The notes beneath the pieces were generated by a model. That model was not told where the DNA came from. It did not search any database and was given only the letters and a program-made list of their open reading frames with translations. Position numbers and translations under genes: made by a program. This document shows positions 23,213-35,285 of a stretch of 64,000 nt of DNA, piece by piece; the first letter of the stretch is position 1, and each line of letters starts with the position of its first letter. The DNA lies in assembly GCA_029449235.1 (NCBI GenBank), contig JANATG010000004.1, forward strand, positions 2,108,001 through 2,172,000. Reading direction: 5' to 3'. Source of the stretch: Linnemannia schmuckeri (Eukaryota; Mortierellomycota; Mortierellomycetes; Mortierellales; Mortierellaceae).

Positions 23213-25401
23213 AAGAGAAGAAAAGGAAGGAAGGAGTGAGCGAGAATAGGAAGGAGGATAGAAGGTGTCTACAGCATGGATACGGAGTGAATAAGTAAGG
23301 GGACAAAGGGGATTAGAGGAGTGAGGAAAGGAAAAAAGGAAAGGGATTGACAAGAGAGAGAGCACCAAGAAACAGAAGAAAAATGAACTCAATCCAAGGG
23401 GGAAGTGAGAGAGCACTTGGTTCGCCAAAGAAAAAATACTTTAGTTGTCGCACAGGATCCAGGCAAATAGATAGACAAACAGACAAACAGAAATCCTCCA
23501 TACCCCAATAGCCCTCGCTATCTATCTATCCATCTATGTCTCTTCCTTACTTTCTCTCTCTCTCTCTCTTCCTCCCTCTCTTGCCTTTCTTTTACTCTCC
23601 TTTTCTGTCTCCTTTCCTTTCTGCTATTTGTCATCCTTGCCTCGCCCCCGCCCCCTTCACCTTCGTTCACACCTTCTTTTTGGTCTCCTGGTCCACTGCC
23701 TGTGCGATCCAATGGCATGCCTTGCCCTGTCTAGCTCAATTCTTTTTCTTTTCCTCTCCCTTGCAAACAGAGAGTCTTGAGTGTCTCGTCTCTATCCATC
23801 CAACCGCACTCACACCAACACACAGACAAGGACCTAAAAAAAGGCCCTTGTGCTTGCATGAAAAATGCACCTCCAATGATCCAATCAAAATCAAGGTATT
23901 CTTTTTTGCTTAAGGGTGAATATCCGCCACCAAATACGAATCAACCAGTTCTGCAACATGGTACGCTTGCTGGTATTGCTCACATACTTTTGTAATAATT
24001 GGAAAAATATACAAATAAACGCTATGAGCAATTAGATAGAGGAGCATTGAGAAAGCAAAGGATATGGATGGTGGTCGGAACAGAAGCAGAGATTGCCATC
24101 TTGGAATTGAGTCGACTTGAAGAGCCTATCACTCTTGAACGAAATATAGGGCTACAGATCAAGTTCGATCTCGCCTTACAAAGTGAAAGGCATTAAACAA
24201 TTCGTGGAAGGTGTGAAACCTCATAGATCTGTGAAACTTTGGCCTTGGAGTCAGGGCCTAGGCTTGAGAAACAATGCATGATTATGGCAATACACTCGGG
24301 ATATATTGTCAATGGTGGTCCCGATCCTTTGTGAAACTGCCCAAGAAATCCAGTCACCACATCGGCCACACCCCTTTTGCTTGATAATCCTTTAATTGAA
24401 CTACAGATCAGGGTACAAAATGATGGCGCAGAGTTGGACGGACCAAGAACACTCAAATTCGAACATGCACGCAAGCCAAGGTTGACTTAAGAATGAACTT
24501 CTCGGATTATCTTGTGAGCTCATAAAACAACACCAATCTCGTAGACAGTTAGCAGCTTTTCTATCGCAATACAACGCACTCTTAGTACGCTGTTGATTCG
24601 TCATTAAATAAGAGACTAGTTGTAGAACCAGGGGCAAAACCGTTCAGGCACCAGGGCTTGTATGATTCGTATGGCTGATGCTAATTCTTGAGCGCTCGAC
24701 AGGAACTCCGAAGTCAGTAATGCATCAGGGCAGGCCTTAATGTGTACAGTACAGACCAAGCATTGTCTTTCAACAGCTATGAACAAGCCAGATCCGCCCT
24801 CAAACGAATATCTACACGAGCGCAATCACTTAAGAGCAAACAATGCACTTTGCCGTGTCTCTGAAACTCGAGATGGGTCAAATAGCGAAGGGGTTTATTC
24901 AGTCGTGCTGAACTATGAGAACGGATGACTCTATGAGCAATAGAGTGTTCATACTCCATAAATAAGGACGAACTCAAGCAAAGAAAGCAAGAAAAGGAAA
25001 GGAAAAGAAAAAACGAGGATGGGCTCACGGCAGCCAATCCGTTTAGAGGCGCGTCGTGGGAACTCTGAGCCAATGCGGATGAATGATTGGAGCAAGTCTG
25101 AGGCTGACGAATACCATATGATGGGGTAGAGAGAGAGAGTACTTAATAAACTTTAGCAAGGGTGTATGGAATACAAGAGAAGAAGAAGGGAAAGGCGGAA
25201 GGGGATCCGATGAAGAGAAACAAAGAACAAGTTGCACGCCATCGAAGCTGTTCCTGATGGGAAAAAATAAAGAAATGTGATGAAAAAAAATGAGCCACGA
25301 GCGTTGTTGAATTGCGCGTCGTTGGCCAAGACACTTCTTGCCTGATTAGGGGTGCATTGACTTGTTCACAAGTACAACAACCACACGCCCCCAACACACA
25401 G
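23213..25401. other. Gene-free spacer between RIM15 and TPP2
   Basis: From 23213 to about 23800 the DNA is strand-asymmetric, purine-rich then pyrimidine-rich, as in promoters here. From about 23900 to 24960 base composition is even and free of homopolymers, and short frames on both strands read like worn protein (minus strand 24193-24474 and 24616-24825). I recognise no domain. 24960-25390 is again purine-rich. No tRNA or rRNA was seen. Confidence 0.5.
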
Positions 25402-25409
25402 TATAAAAA
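25402..25409 (+). promoter_or_regulatory. TATA box of TPP2
   Basis: TATAAAAA lies 281 bases before the ATG, followed about 25 bases later by a long CT-rich leader. Position and wording fit a classical TATA element. Confidence 0.6.
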
Positions 25410-25682
25410 GTGAGGTGCTTTTTCTTTCGTTTCTTCCCTTCAAAATAAAACACATCTCCACCCTATTCTTTCTTCCCTTCCCTCTTTCACTCGCTCTCTT
25501 CCCTCCTCCAACACCCCTACCTCCTTGTTTTTCTCTTTTTTTTCTTTTTTTTTTTTTTCTTTTCATTCGTTTTTCTTTCATTCATTACACTCCCGCATTT
25601 TATTCGTTTTACGTTTCGTCGTTGTACATAAAAACTTCCCCTTCTCTTCCCTTCTTCCTTTCCTCGCGCGACGTTCACAGCC

Positions 25683-28600
25683 ATGACCGCCCTCAAGACT
25701 ATCCGTCCCATCCCAGAATTCCCTCTGCAGGGTATCCTCCCCAAGGAGGTAAGCAAAAAAGAACTCGCACAGTTGACCCCCACACAACAATAAGAAAAAG
25801 AAACTACGTTCGAAAACGGTTTCGCCTCGTTATTAACGCAACAAACTCTTTACTCCTACATTCTCGTACATAATTAGGAAACTGAGGCTGCTTCTTACTT
25901 GAAGAAATACCCCAACTATGACGGACGCAACACCATCATTGCCATCCTTGATACCGGTGTCGATCCTGGTGCTGCCGGTCTCCAGGTCACCTCAGACGGC
26001 AAGCCCAAAATTGTTGACATTGTCGACTGCTCTGGCTCAGGAGACATCCCCACCACCACCATTGTCAAGCCCACAGAGAACGACGACGGTATCCCCGTCA
26101 TCACTGGTCTCACTGGTCGCAAGCTCCACTTGAACAAGGACTGGAAGAACCCCTCGGGCGAATACCGTATCGGAATCAAGCGTGCCTACGATCTCTTCCC
26201 CAGCGATCTCACTGACCGTATCAAGGAGGTAAGGATAAAACAAGAAAGAGGAAACCCGGACTAGGCGGGGTCAATGAAACAGGATTGCGACATCAGATCT
26301 CCATTGACAAACGGACAGAGCGAGACATTCGACCGAGGAAAACAAAAGGAAAGATTGGTTTGGACGAATGGCTCAGGAGGGACACGCGGAAGCGTGTGAG
26401 CAAAAAAATACTTTTTTTCCCCGCTGGACACGTATGCAGAAAAAAAACCCCAAACAATTGAAGGAGAGGAGGAAAAAAAAAAAAGAAAGATTCAATGCTA
26501 ACCATGTTCTTTATCAATGCGATTGTTCAACAGGAGCGTCTGGCTGAATTCCAAAAGAAGCACTTCTTGCTCGTTGCCAAGGTTCAGGAGGAACTTGCTG
26601 CTTTCATCAAGGCACACACCACCTTGACCGAAGAGGATCAGCGCACCAAGGCCGACTTGAACGCGCGTCTCGACGTCCTCAAGGATTCACTCAAGAACTT
26701 TTCTGATCCTGGCCCAGTCTACGACTGCGTTGTTTTCCACGATGGCAACGTCTGGCGCGCAGCTGTTGATGCCAAGGAGGACGGAGATCTCAAGGGTAAG
26801 AATTGGACATCTTTTCGACACATGCAATTTATACTCACATATTCCGCCTGCTTTGCGAGTTCTCGCTTCCTTGAAGGGATACACGCAAGCAATGCCCTTC
26901 CCCTTGACAACGCATTTGTTTGTGAGGATCTGACTTTTTCTCTTCGGCGGAGCAAATTGAGCATATCAGCTGACAGCGCCAATGTCTAAAAAAACCCTTA
27001 ATTTTCAGTAACTCACATTTAACGCTCCTTTTTTCTTGCCTTGCACACTCTAGATGCCCCTCTGTTGACCAACTATAAGACTGAGCGCCAGTACGCCACC
27101 TTCAGCAACCAGGACAAGTGCAACTACAGCGTCAACATTTACGATGACGGTAACATGCTCAGCATCGTCGTCATCGCCGGCTCCCACGGTACCCACGTTG
27201 CCGCCATCACCGCCGCCAATCACCCCAACGAGCCCGCCCTCAACGGTGTTGCCCCTGGTGCCCAGATCGTTTCCATCAAGATTGGTGATTCTCGCTTGGG
27301 AAGCATGGAGACCCAGCACGCTTTGACCCGCGCCGTCAAGGTCATTATCGACGATAACTGCGATCTCGCCAACATGTCATACGGTGAGGCTTCCAGCTAT
27401 CCCGATATCGGACGCTTTATCGAGCTTATGCGCGAGGAGGCTGTTGGTCGTCACGGATGCATTTTTGTCTCTTCTGCCGGTAACGCTGGACCTGCTTTGA
27501 GCACTGTTGGTTCCCCTGGCGGTACCTCCTCTGGAGTTGTCAGCGTTGGTGCCTTCCAAAGCCAGGCCATGCAGCAGGCCGAGTATGCCCTCTTCGAGAC
27601 TGTCCCCGAGAGACCCTACACCTGGTCTTCCCGCGGTCCCACTCTGGATGGTGCTGTCGGCGTTGATATCTATGCTCCCGGTGCTGCCATTACCTCGATC
27701 CCCGAATACGAGCTCTCAAAATTCCAGCGCATGAACGGTACTTCGATGAGTTCTCCCAACGCCTGCGGCTGCATCTCGCTCATCCTCTCTGGTTTGAAGG
27801 CTGAGAACAAGGCCTACACTCCTTACCGCGTCCACCGCGCTCTTGTCAATGCCGCCAAGGACATTCAGGACCAGTTCCGCGTCGGCTTCTTGCAGGTTGA
27901 GAAAACATTTGATCACTTGTTGACTTACCATGCTTACGATGAGCAGGATGTCACCTACAAGATTCAGATTGCCGAGCGTGAGAATGCCCGCGGTATCTAT
28001 TTGAGAGAGTGGGAGGAGTGTAACAAGGCTCACACCTTGACCGTCAAGGTTGAACCCAAGTTCATGAAGGACATTGACTACAACAAACCCGACATCAACG
28101 AGAAGAAGCTCGCCTTCGAATGTCGCATTGCCCTCGTCGCCACCGAGAGCTGGATCCGTGTTCCCGACTTTTTGTTTATGAACGGTGCTCTCCGTCAGTT
28201 CGAGATCAAGGTCGACCCCACCCAGTTGACTGCCGGTTCGGTCCACTTTGCTGAGATTCAGGCCTTTGATTCCGCCTGCCCTGCTCGCGGCCCTGTTTTC
28301 AGCATCTACGTAACTGTTGCCAAGCCTGTTGAGCTGTCCACCCAGTCCTACATCAAGTTTGAGAACGTTCAGTTCGGTCCTGGCCATATCGAGCGTCGCT
28401 TCATCCGCGTTCCTGCAGGAGCCACTCACGCTGAGGCTGTCATTCGCAGCGCCAGCGGTGTCAATGTTGCCCAGTTGTCGGCCAAGTTTGTTATCTATGT
28501 CGCTCAGTTGATTCCACAGCTCCGCAACGACCACACCAACCGTGGCTACCTGGTCCGTCTCGGCAAGGGAAGCTATGGCGAGGCTGGTGCTGAGGAGCAG

Positions 28601-30241
28601 ACCGAGACTAAACGCTTCTCGGTCGATGGAAACCATACCATGGAGCTCTGCATGGCCCAGTACTGGGACAGTCCCGGCGCCCACTCGGTCGCCGTTGACG
28701 TTACCTTCCACGGCATTCAGATCTCTGGTGCCTCGAGCGGACCTCGCTCCGTCTTTATCAACGGTGCCGATCACGTCACCCGCTTCCACGTTGCTGCACC
28801 CATCCGCCGCGAGGAGGGTCTCTCTCCCAGCATCACCTTGGACACTCTCCGCAAGATCGTCCGTCCCTCGGAGAGCGTCATCAAGCCCTTGGTCCGCGAT
28901 CGCGATGCTCTTCCCAACTCTCGCCTCATGTACAACTTGATCTCGTCCTATGCTTTCAAGGTCGAGGGCTCTGGCAAGGAGACTGTCACCGTCTCACCCC
29001 GCTTCCCTTCGTTGAACAACCTCCTGTACGATTCTCCGCTCGAAATGTTCTTGATTGTCTCAGATGTCAACAACAAGGTCGTCGGCTTTGGCGATGTCTA
29101 TGTCAAGAAATTCAAACTTCCCAAGGGTGACTACACCCTTCGTCTTCAGCTTCGTCATGAGAGCGAGGAGATCTTGGAGAAGCTCCGCCACCTCCCTGCA
29201 GTTTTTGACTTTTCATTGGCCAAGTCCCAGTCGCTCGAGGTCTCTGGTAACTGGCCCGATGCCTTGGTCAGCAAGAAGACCGCCTTCCCCAGCGTCTTGG
29301 AGCGCGGTGACACCAAGGCCGCCTTTGTGGTTTCGTCCTCGGAGCACCCCAAGGGCGCCAAACCCGGTGACTTTTTGGTTGGTCAGTGGAACTGGGGCGG
29401 TCCTCGTGTCGACGGCAACCCCATTGCTCGCGTTGTCTATGCCATTGCACCCGAACAGATTCCCATCAAGGAGGAGACAACCGAGGTGGAAGAGGTCAAC
29501 GTTGCTCGTCAGTTGTCTGAGCAGGTCCGCGATGCCCAGATTGCCTGGTTGAAGAAGAGCACCGGTTACAAGGCCGACAAAGAGAAGGAGGCTGCTGCTG
29601 TTGTCAGAAAGGAGTTGATTGCTCAACTCGAAGCTGCTGGCCACGGCTCGCACTTACCCTTCCTGTTGGCTCAGTTGGATGTTGCCTTGGCCTTGGCCGA
29701 GAACGCCGAGGAGCCTCTCAAGGATGAGAGATGGAAGGAGGTCCTCGCTGCTTCTGACAAGATCATTGCAGCCATTGACCAAGCCGAGTTGGCCCAGTTC
29801 TTTGGCCTCAAACCAATTCCTCTTCACGGCAAGGCCGAGGCTGAGCAGAAGAAGATCAAGAAGGAGAAGGAGGAGGCCAAGAATGCTTTGATTGCTGCCT
29901 TGAAGGCTCGTGCCGTTGCCTTGGTTGCCCTCAAGGAGGACTCGGATGAGGCCTACAACAAGCTGAGCCAGTGGAGCGAGGGAACTGGAGTGACTGACTG
30001 GAAGTCTGTTGGTGTCTACCTCGCACGAGAGCGCAAGCACGGACGTTTGGGTCTTGCCCTCCAGCGTGTCAACAACTGGTTGAGCGAGCAGGGTGGTGGA
30101 AACAAGGACGGTGCTGGCAATATCAAGGCTGCCTTGTCGACCCGTCGCGATCTCTTGCGCGAATTGAACTGGTCTGTCTGGGAGGAGTATGAGCTCAGCT
30201 GGGATGGTATCCGCCTCCCCAAGGGCCCCGCTCCCTTCTAA
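25683..30241 (+). CDS. TPP2: Tripeptidyl-peptidase II, giant subtilisin-like serine peptidase
   Basis: Model: join(25683..25748, 25878..26228, 26534..26795, 27054..30241), 1288 aa (human 1249). Exon 1 encodes MTALKTIRPIPEFPLQGILP plus KE; exon 2 starts ETEAASYLKKYPNYDGRNT. The subtilase triad is complete: Asp47 in AILDTGVDPGAAG, His271 in GSHGTHVAAI and Ser457 in NGTSMSSPNA, with the oxyanion Asn in SSAGNAGPA. The roughly 220-residue insert between Asp and His is a TPP2 hallmark. The C-terminal half builds the spindle-shaped polymer. TPP2 is cytosolic and removes N-terminal tripeptides from proteasome products. The ATG sits in the CAGCCATG context after a CT-rich leader. Codon use in the last exon is strongly C-ending, as in highly expressed genes. 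The antisense strand is open for 357 codons, a by-product of that bias. Confidence 0.96.
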
Positions 30242-30898
30242 GCGATAGGTCTTTTATTCTTATTCTTCTCTTTTTTAATCTGCAACCTCGATGACCTTGT
30301 ACAACATTTAAATTAAAAAAAAAGAGTGTCTTCATTTCTACCCACTTTTTTTTGTCTTTCATTTCTGCCCCAAGTGCTTTTTTTTTGCCCACGCATTGAG
30401 AAAAAAACTCTAAGGAGAAAAAAAATATGCCTCAGTTATGCGGAGAGCCCTCTTAGGCAAAACTTTTGCCGGATCCGCGTACTTTTCATATCTATGATGC
30501 CATCCATTGCTCTGACTGCATGGGCTACACATGGGTTCGCCTGTTGTGGCTTTTTCGACTTTTGAGTGATCATTTCTTCCCAGGTAAGGTGAAGAGTGAA
30601 GTGACCAGCGGGGCTCGAATGACAGAGAAAAAGCCTTAATTGGTGAAGACCATTCAGGCACAACGATCCTTGTTTGGATTAGACATCGTTGCAAGTTTCA
30701 TAGCGGGAACCTAACCAGCACATTTACGTACAGCGATTCTAATGGCCGTACGTCTTTTTTATTTTCTTTTTTCTTTGTTTGACTGATCAAAACCGCCGTT
30801 TTCCTCTTTTTTCTCTTCTTCTTTTCTTTCTCTCTTCATTTTAACCAACAACCACCCCATCGCCTTCCCCCCCCCCCTTACAACAGCTCATATCAACC
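30242..30898. other. Spacer between TPP2 and the calmodulin-like gene
   Basis: The first 180 bp are T-rich 3' flank. About 30430-30720 has even composition with a minus-strand frame of 94 codons that I cannot identify. From 30740 the DNA is CT-rich leader with a run of C just before the next ATG. Confidence 0.45.
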
Positions 30899-32479
30899 AT
30901 GTCTCTCACTCACGCCCAGGAAATCGAGTTCAAGGAGGCCTTCGCTCTCTTCGACCCCACCAACTCTGGCACCATCCAGCCCAAGGCCTTTGCCGATTTC
31001 CTCGCTGTACGTTCTTGCTCCTTCCTCCTTTTCCTCTTTTCTGTCGTTGTCCCTGAAATCATTTTTCACTTCCCCTCACAGTCAATACCTTCTCAGTTAT
31101 TATTCGGCTGTCGTTGATCACTCTCTTTCGTCTTTAACGACCGGAAGATGTCGTCCGTTGTTCCCCTGAGTGTTTTCTTTCGTGGCACTTTCCTATCTTT
31201 CGCAAATCGCAAATCTGTACCTTTCTCTTTCACCTTTCTGTGCTTACTTCAAAGTCAAAAAAAAAAAAAAAAAAGAGGGAGTGATTACGCCCAACGGCAT
31301 GCAGCATTATTGTTTTGTGTCTTGTTCTTTCTTTGAACGCAAGGAAAGTCGACAATGCAGCTGCCTGGGAGAGAATCGTAAGAGTCTGTTCATCCGCACG
31401 AACTTTTTTTCCTTCATCTTTATTTGTACGCCCACTTACAGTACCATAGCGGAAAATAAGGGACAGATAGTCTCCACTCCCTCTGATTCTTCTTTACATC
31501 CCGCATTTGTTTATTTACATTACCCGACAGAGCGACACTACCAACGGCTGTCCAGCAGTTTTATCGGCCAACCGAATGAGAGTCACCCTTGTTGTACCTT
31601 TTCTGCGCTTTGCTGTATAGTCTCGTCCCCTGTTGTGGATGGATTTCGTTTTTTTTTTTTTTTTCTTTCTTTTTTTGCGACTTACTCATACACAATCGAC
31701 TCAACAACAACCAACAACCTATCCACCACTCGCTCGCACACGTACTTCACTTCTCCCTTCCCCTCTCTATACCTGAATCAAACGTCTGTTTAATATTTAT
31801 TTTTTCAGTGATCTATTTTAATTTTTACTCTTTGCCCTTTTGGCTCACTTAACTAATCATCACTCTCCTATTCATTTCTGCTATGATACATACATATATG
31901 CCTTTTCTACCAACCAAATTTAGCTCCTCAACGACCCCGCGCTGACCGCCAGCGTCAGCCTCCCCACCCAGCCTTTGGACTACAAGGCCTTCTGCTCCCT
32001 CATGGCCCAGAAGCACAAGGGCAAGGAGACCTCCGACGACGCCTACGTCACCTTCTTCAACGCCATCAACAAGGACGGCTCCGGCAACGTCTCCTCCGCC
32101 GAGCTCCGCTCTGCTCTCCAGCACTTTGGCAACCGCACCCTCACTGAGGTAAATTTTGCAAGCTCTTTTTTGCAGGATGGGACATGTTGTTTTGAACATT
32201 CTCTTTTTCTTTGCAGGATACTAGAAAAGCTGGACGAAAGATGATGATATAGGAGCAAGGAGAAAAAACAAATGCAAAAGAGCAAACAAGATAAGCTGAG
32301 CAAAGAAACTAATCATCCATTCTTTCCATTTCCCTTTATCCCTTGAACAATAATAGCACGACGCCGATGAGATCGTCCACGAGGCTGACGTCTCCGGCGA
32401 TGGCCGCATTGCCCTCGAAGAGTTCTTGAAGATCATGCAAAAGTCCGAGAAGAAGCTCCGTGGCGAGCACATCTGCTAA
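30899..32479 (+). CDS. Calmodulin-like EF-hand protein
   Basis: Model: join(30899..31006, 31924..32148, 32357..32479), 151 aa, the size of calmodulin. It opens MSLTHAQEIEFKEAFALFDP. EF-hand 1 has loop DPTNSGTIQPKA, where the final Glu is Ala, so metal binding is doubtful; the second hand region (ASVSLPTQPLDYKAFCSLM) has no usable loop. Hand 3 (NKDGSGNVSSAE) and hand 4 (DVSGDGRIALEE) are complete. Two dead N-terminal and two live C-terminal hands resemble myosin essential light chains or specialised calmodulins more than true calmodulin. Codons are strongly biased to C-ending forms, so expression is probably high. The first intron is 917 bp, very long for this window, and holds a short A run and a T-rich end. 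AATAAA at 32551-32556 is a likely polyadenylation signal. Confidence 0.88.
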
Positions 32480-33425
32480 ATCTTTTCTCCTCTTTTTCTC
32501 TCCATTCATTCTCAATAACATCTCTGTCATTTTAACTTGTTCTACCATATAATAAATACTATAAACATACTTGCTTCTTGTTGTTGACATGGTAGATAGT
32601 TGACAATGGAATGGAGGTGTCGGAAGAGCTCATTCTACAAGCGAGTAAACAAAAGCATGCGAACAGATAGAAGGCGGGGGAGCGGTAAAATGAGGAAGAA
32701 ACCATACTCATACACTCTTGTTATCTTTTCCTTCCCCACGGGGTAAAGAAGCTCCCTCTGCGCGCTTTTGTGCATGCCTCCATTACTCTCCCCACATTGG
32801 CGCAAAAAACAAAAAAAAAAAAAAGTTCGGCGCATTATCATTTTGTGTTTGCTTCCCCACACTCTACTTTTGCTCATTTTATCCCGTTGTTATTTCCCCA
32901 TCTACAAATGATTCCTTGTGTTTGTGGTTGTCCTATCCGTCTCCGTCCTGTTGTGATGCTTCCTTCCTGCTTTTCATTTTGAGTTGCTCTTCCCCGCAAT
33001 CGATTTTTCTTCCTTTTGTTTGTATTCAATTTTGCTTCCGTGCTACTTTCTCTTCTCCGTTAGTTGGGTTTGTCGCCGTCATTCAAAATAACGGTTTGCC
33101 GTCTCGCCTCATGAGTAATTCTGCACAATAGTAGCTGTAGAAATATCATGCCAATGTGGAACAAGTAAAGGGTCAAAACGTGTCTTAGGGTACAAGTAGT
33201 TAGGCAGACGACTCGACGCTAGAGGCACTTTCATAGGTCACTTCACACTGAAGGACTTACAGGTAGCGCCTCTATTGCGAACAAATGAACCCGCCACTAA
33301 ACGCGCTGCTATTTTATTTTTATTTGTTTTTAAAACGGTATGTATAAACAACGCCACTAACGTTCAACTTCTACCAGTCTAAAACAAACAAAAACAGAGG
33401 GTATATGCACAAGGAAGTGCTAGAT
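32480..33425. other. Convergent spacer, no gene seen
   Basis: The two neighbouring genes end here from opposite sides. A 137-codon plus-strand frame at 32718-33131 is Cys/Ser/Phe-rich, CT-biased and has no domain, so I do not call it. On the minus strand, AATAAA-like sequence near 33312-33325 could end the LPMO-like transcript. Confidence 0.5.
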
Positions 33426-34154
33426 CTAGGCTTTGGGCTTGGGCTTGGGCTTGGCGACAACAGTGATCTCAAAGCAAGTGGTATACTCCTCTCCAACAGG
33501 GTTCTTGTCAAACGGCCACCACCACACAAACTGATACCGTCCAGGAGCAGTATCCTTGGGGATCGTGAACTTGCCCGTACACTCGGTATTGGCGTTATTG
33601 GGGTCCTTGCAGTTGCCAGGATTGGCAAAATCAAAGACTGCCAGCGCCTTTCCGAGTCCATTCCTTCCGCTCGCGATATCCTTACGGGTCTTGAGAACCT
33701 TGTTGGACTTGCCGGTCCAAAAGATGGTCACCTTGGTGCCCTTCCCAGTGCGGACGAGATGCCCGTTGGCTTGCCAGTTCATGGTGAGGGTCTCGCCTGG
33801 GTAGGCTTTGGCAAAGGGGAGGTTTGGTGGGAGGTGGTTGGCCTTGTCTTTGTTGCGGAGGAAGGTGTCTTGGGTGCCGGGCTTGCAGAGCCGGGCGGCA
33901 TTATTGCGGGAAGAGATGAGATAGGTGTAAATGGTGTTGATGTCAGCGTTGGCTCGGGTGGGGTAGTTTGTGGGGTAGCCTGCACATTTGCCGGAGGGGA
34001 GAGTCTTGACGCAGTCGACCCAAGAGTGGGCTTCAGTTAGGGAGGTGGTGAGAAGGGTGGTGCCCAGGAGGAGGGTGGTGAGTGCGAGGAGCATGGTTGT
34101 GGTAAACCCACGGCGGGTTGATGAGGAGTTGGTGGTGGAGGATTGAGACGACAT
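33426..34154 (-). CDS. Secreted LPMO-like protein with N-terminal histidine
   Basis: One exon, 242 aa from the ATG at 34154. An N-terminal region with a hydrophobic core (MLLALTTLLLGTTLLTTSL) ends in TEA, followed by HSWVDC: cleavage there would expose His43 as the first mature residue, the signature of copper lytic polysaccharide monooxygenases. A second candidate copper ligand is His132 in NWQANGHLV, and YQFVWWWPFD near the C-terminus resembles the aromatic strand of LPMO-like folds. Six cysteines in the mature part could form three disulfides. It ends in a KPKPKPKA tail. The in-frame ATG at 34094 (Met21) would give a more normal signal peptide. Family (AA number) cannot be fixed by eye, and activity is unproven; cell-wall or chitin-related use is inference. 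The frame stays open upstream to 34532, but the TATA box at 34271-34277 excludes that longer start. Confidence 0.75.
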   Translation of the reverse strand: MSSQSSTTNSSSTRRGFTTTMLLALTTLLLGTTLLTTSLTEAHSWVDCVKTLPSGKCAGYPTNYPTRANADINTIYTYLISSRNNAARLCKPGTQDTFLRNKDKANHLPPNLPFAKAYPGETLTMNWQANGHLVRTGKGTKVTIFWTGKSNKVLKTRKDIASGRNGLGKALAVFDFANPGNCKDPNNANTECTGKFTIPKDTAPGRYQFVWWWPFDKNPVGEEYTTCFEITVVAKPKPKPKA

Positions 34155-34270
34155 TGTTTGAGTATTTTTTTTTTTTTTGCTATCGTTGTTGTTGTTGTTG
34201 TTGTTGCGATGAACTAAAGTGAAGGGGATGCACAAAGAAAAGTATGAAAAACAGGGCGAAACTTTGCGCG

Positions 34271-34277
34271 TTTTATA
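34271..34277 (-). promoter_or_regulatory. TATA box of the LPMO-like gene
   Basis: Reading on the minus strand, TATAAAA lies about 120 bases before the ATG at 34154, leaving a leader of roughly 90 bases that includes a GTT/AAC repeat (34185-34206) and a poly-A stretch. Confidence 0.6.
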
Positions 34278-35285
34278 ACTTTTTTTTAGGACAACAAACC
34301 AGATTGTTGGCCGCGATCGGCCCAGACCCTCCTGCACATCGATTAACCCTATCTGTTTATCTGCGAATCTTGTAAAAGAAAGAACAGTTGCCAAGAAAGT
34401 TACCAGCAAATACGCATTGTCAGGCTGTACATTGGTATATGTGCGCCATTTCTGTTCAATATTTACGCCAGGCCGCGCAATTAGTGAACCTCCACATAAT
34501 AATTTACAGAGGACTTGCGGGTTAGAGAGCATATAAACAAACCCCCCAATTGCAATTATCTTGGTTTTATTAGTTGGCGACCTCCTTTATCTGACCTTCT
34601 GCCCTTGTGTACCATGGTTCCTTGTGTTTATTCGTGTAGTTGTTGTCTTTATCATGCATGGTAATGGGAAAGAGTAAGGTGGGTAGGGGCACATGTTGTT
34701 CTACGGATGAAAGGTACATCGGGCTCATATCATTGTCCCATGCTATCGGAATAGAAAGAGGCTTGTTGTGGTTATTGGAAGAAAGGTAGAATCAATGAAA
34801 GAAAGGAGACTAAGGGAGATAACGGTCTCAAGGGGAAGAAGAAAGAAGTAGAATGTGTCGCGAGTTGTTCTTATTTGCACCCGAGATGCATGGGTGATCA
34901 TAGTTCACGCGTTACCGTTGGTGTGGTGGTCAATTAGAGGGGCGTGATGATTTACCCTCTCTAATTGAACAAGGGACGAAAGAAGAAATGAAGACAAAGG
35001 GAAAAGTTGCCACAAAAACGACACTGCACTGAATGATTGACGTCAAGGCTGTCTATCTACACTCACGAACTCGGGCTGTTCTTTTTTCTGTCTTCTCGAT
35101 AATTCACTTGCACAAAGTCGACCACTTTTTCTCTTTTATCTTTTCTCTTTTTCTACTTCACTCCTCCGCCTCCGACTCGCTCCTAACAAGAAAAACCTCA
35201 TACCAACCCCACACCCAACCCACCTGCGGACACACGCCGTTACAAGTACAACTAAAAGAAACGTCAAATACATACACAGCGAAAA
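34278..35285. promoter_or_regulatory. Divergent upstream region of the LPMO-like and fimbrin genes
   Basis: About 1 kb separates the TATA box from the fimbrin start. Composition is mixed until about 35080, where a CT-rich, then CA-rich leader of fimbrin begins. No other gene seen. Confidence 0.5.

Noticed and set aside
23536..23913. 125-codon plus-strand frame
   Set aside because: Leu/Phe/Ser/Pro-rich from CT-rich DNA; no domain and no splice partner.
27716..28789. 357-codon open frame on the minus strand inside TPP2
   Set aside because: It mirrors the C-ending codon bias of a strongly conserved plus-strand exon; product is low-quality Val/Gly/Leu/Asp-rich sequence without a domain.
34155..34532. 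Upstream 126-codon extension of the LPMO-like protein
   Set aside because: It crosses the TATA box and leader, contains Asn and Lys runs, and would bury the signal peptide.
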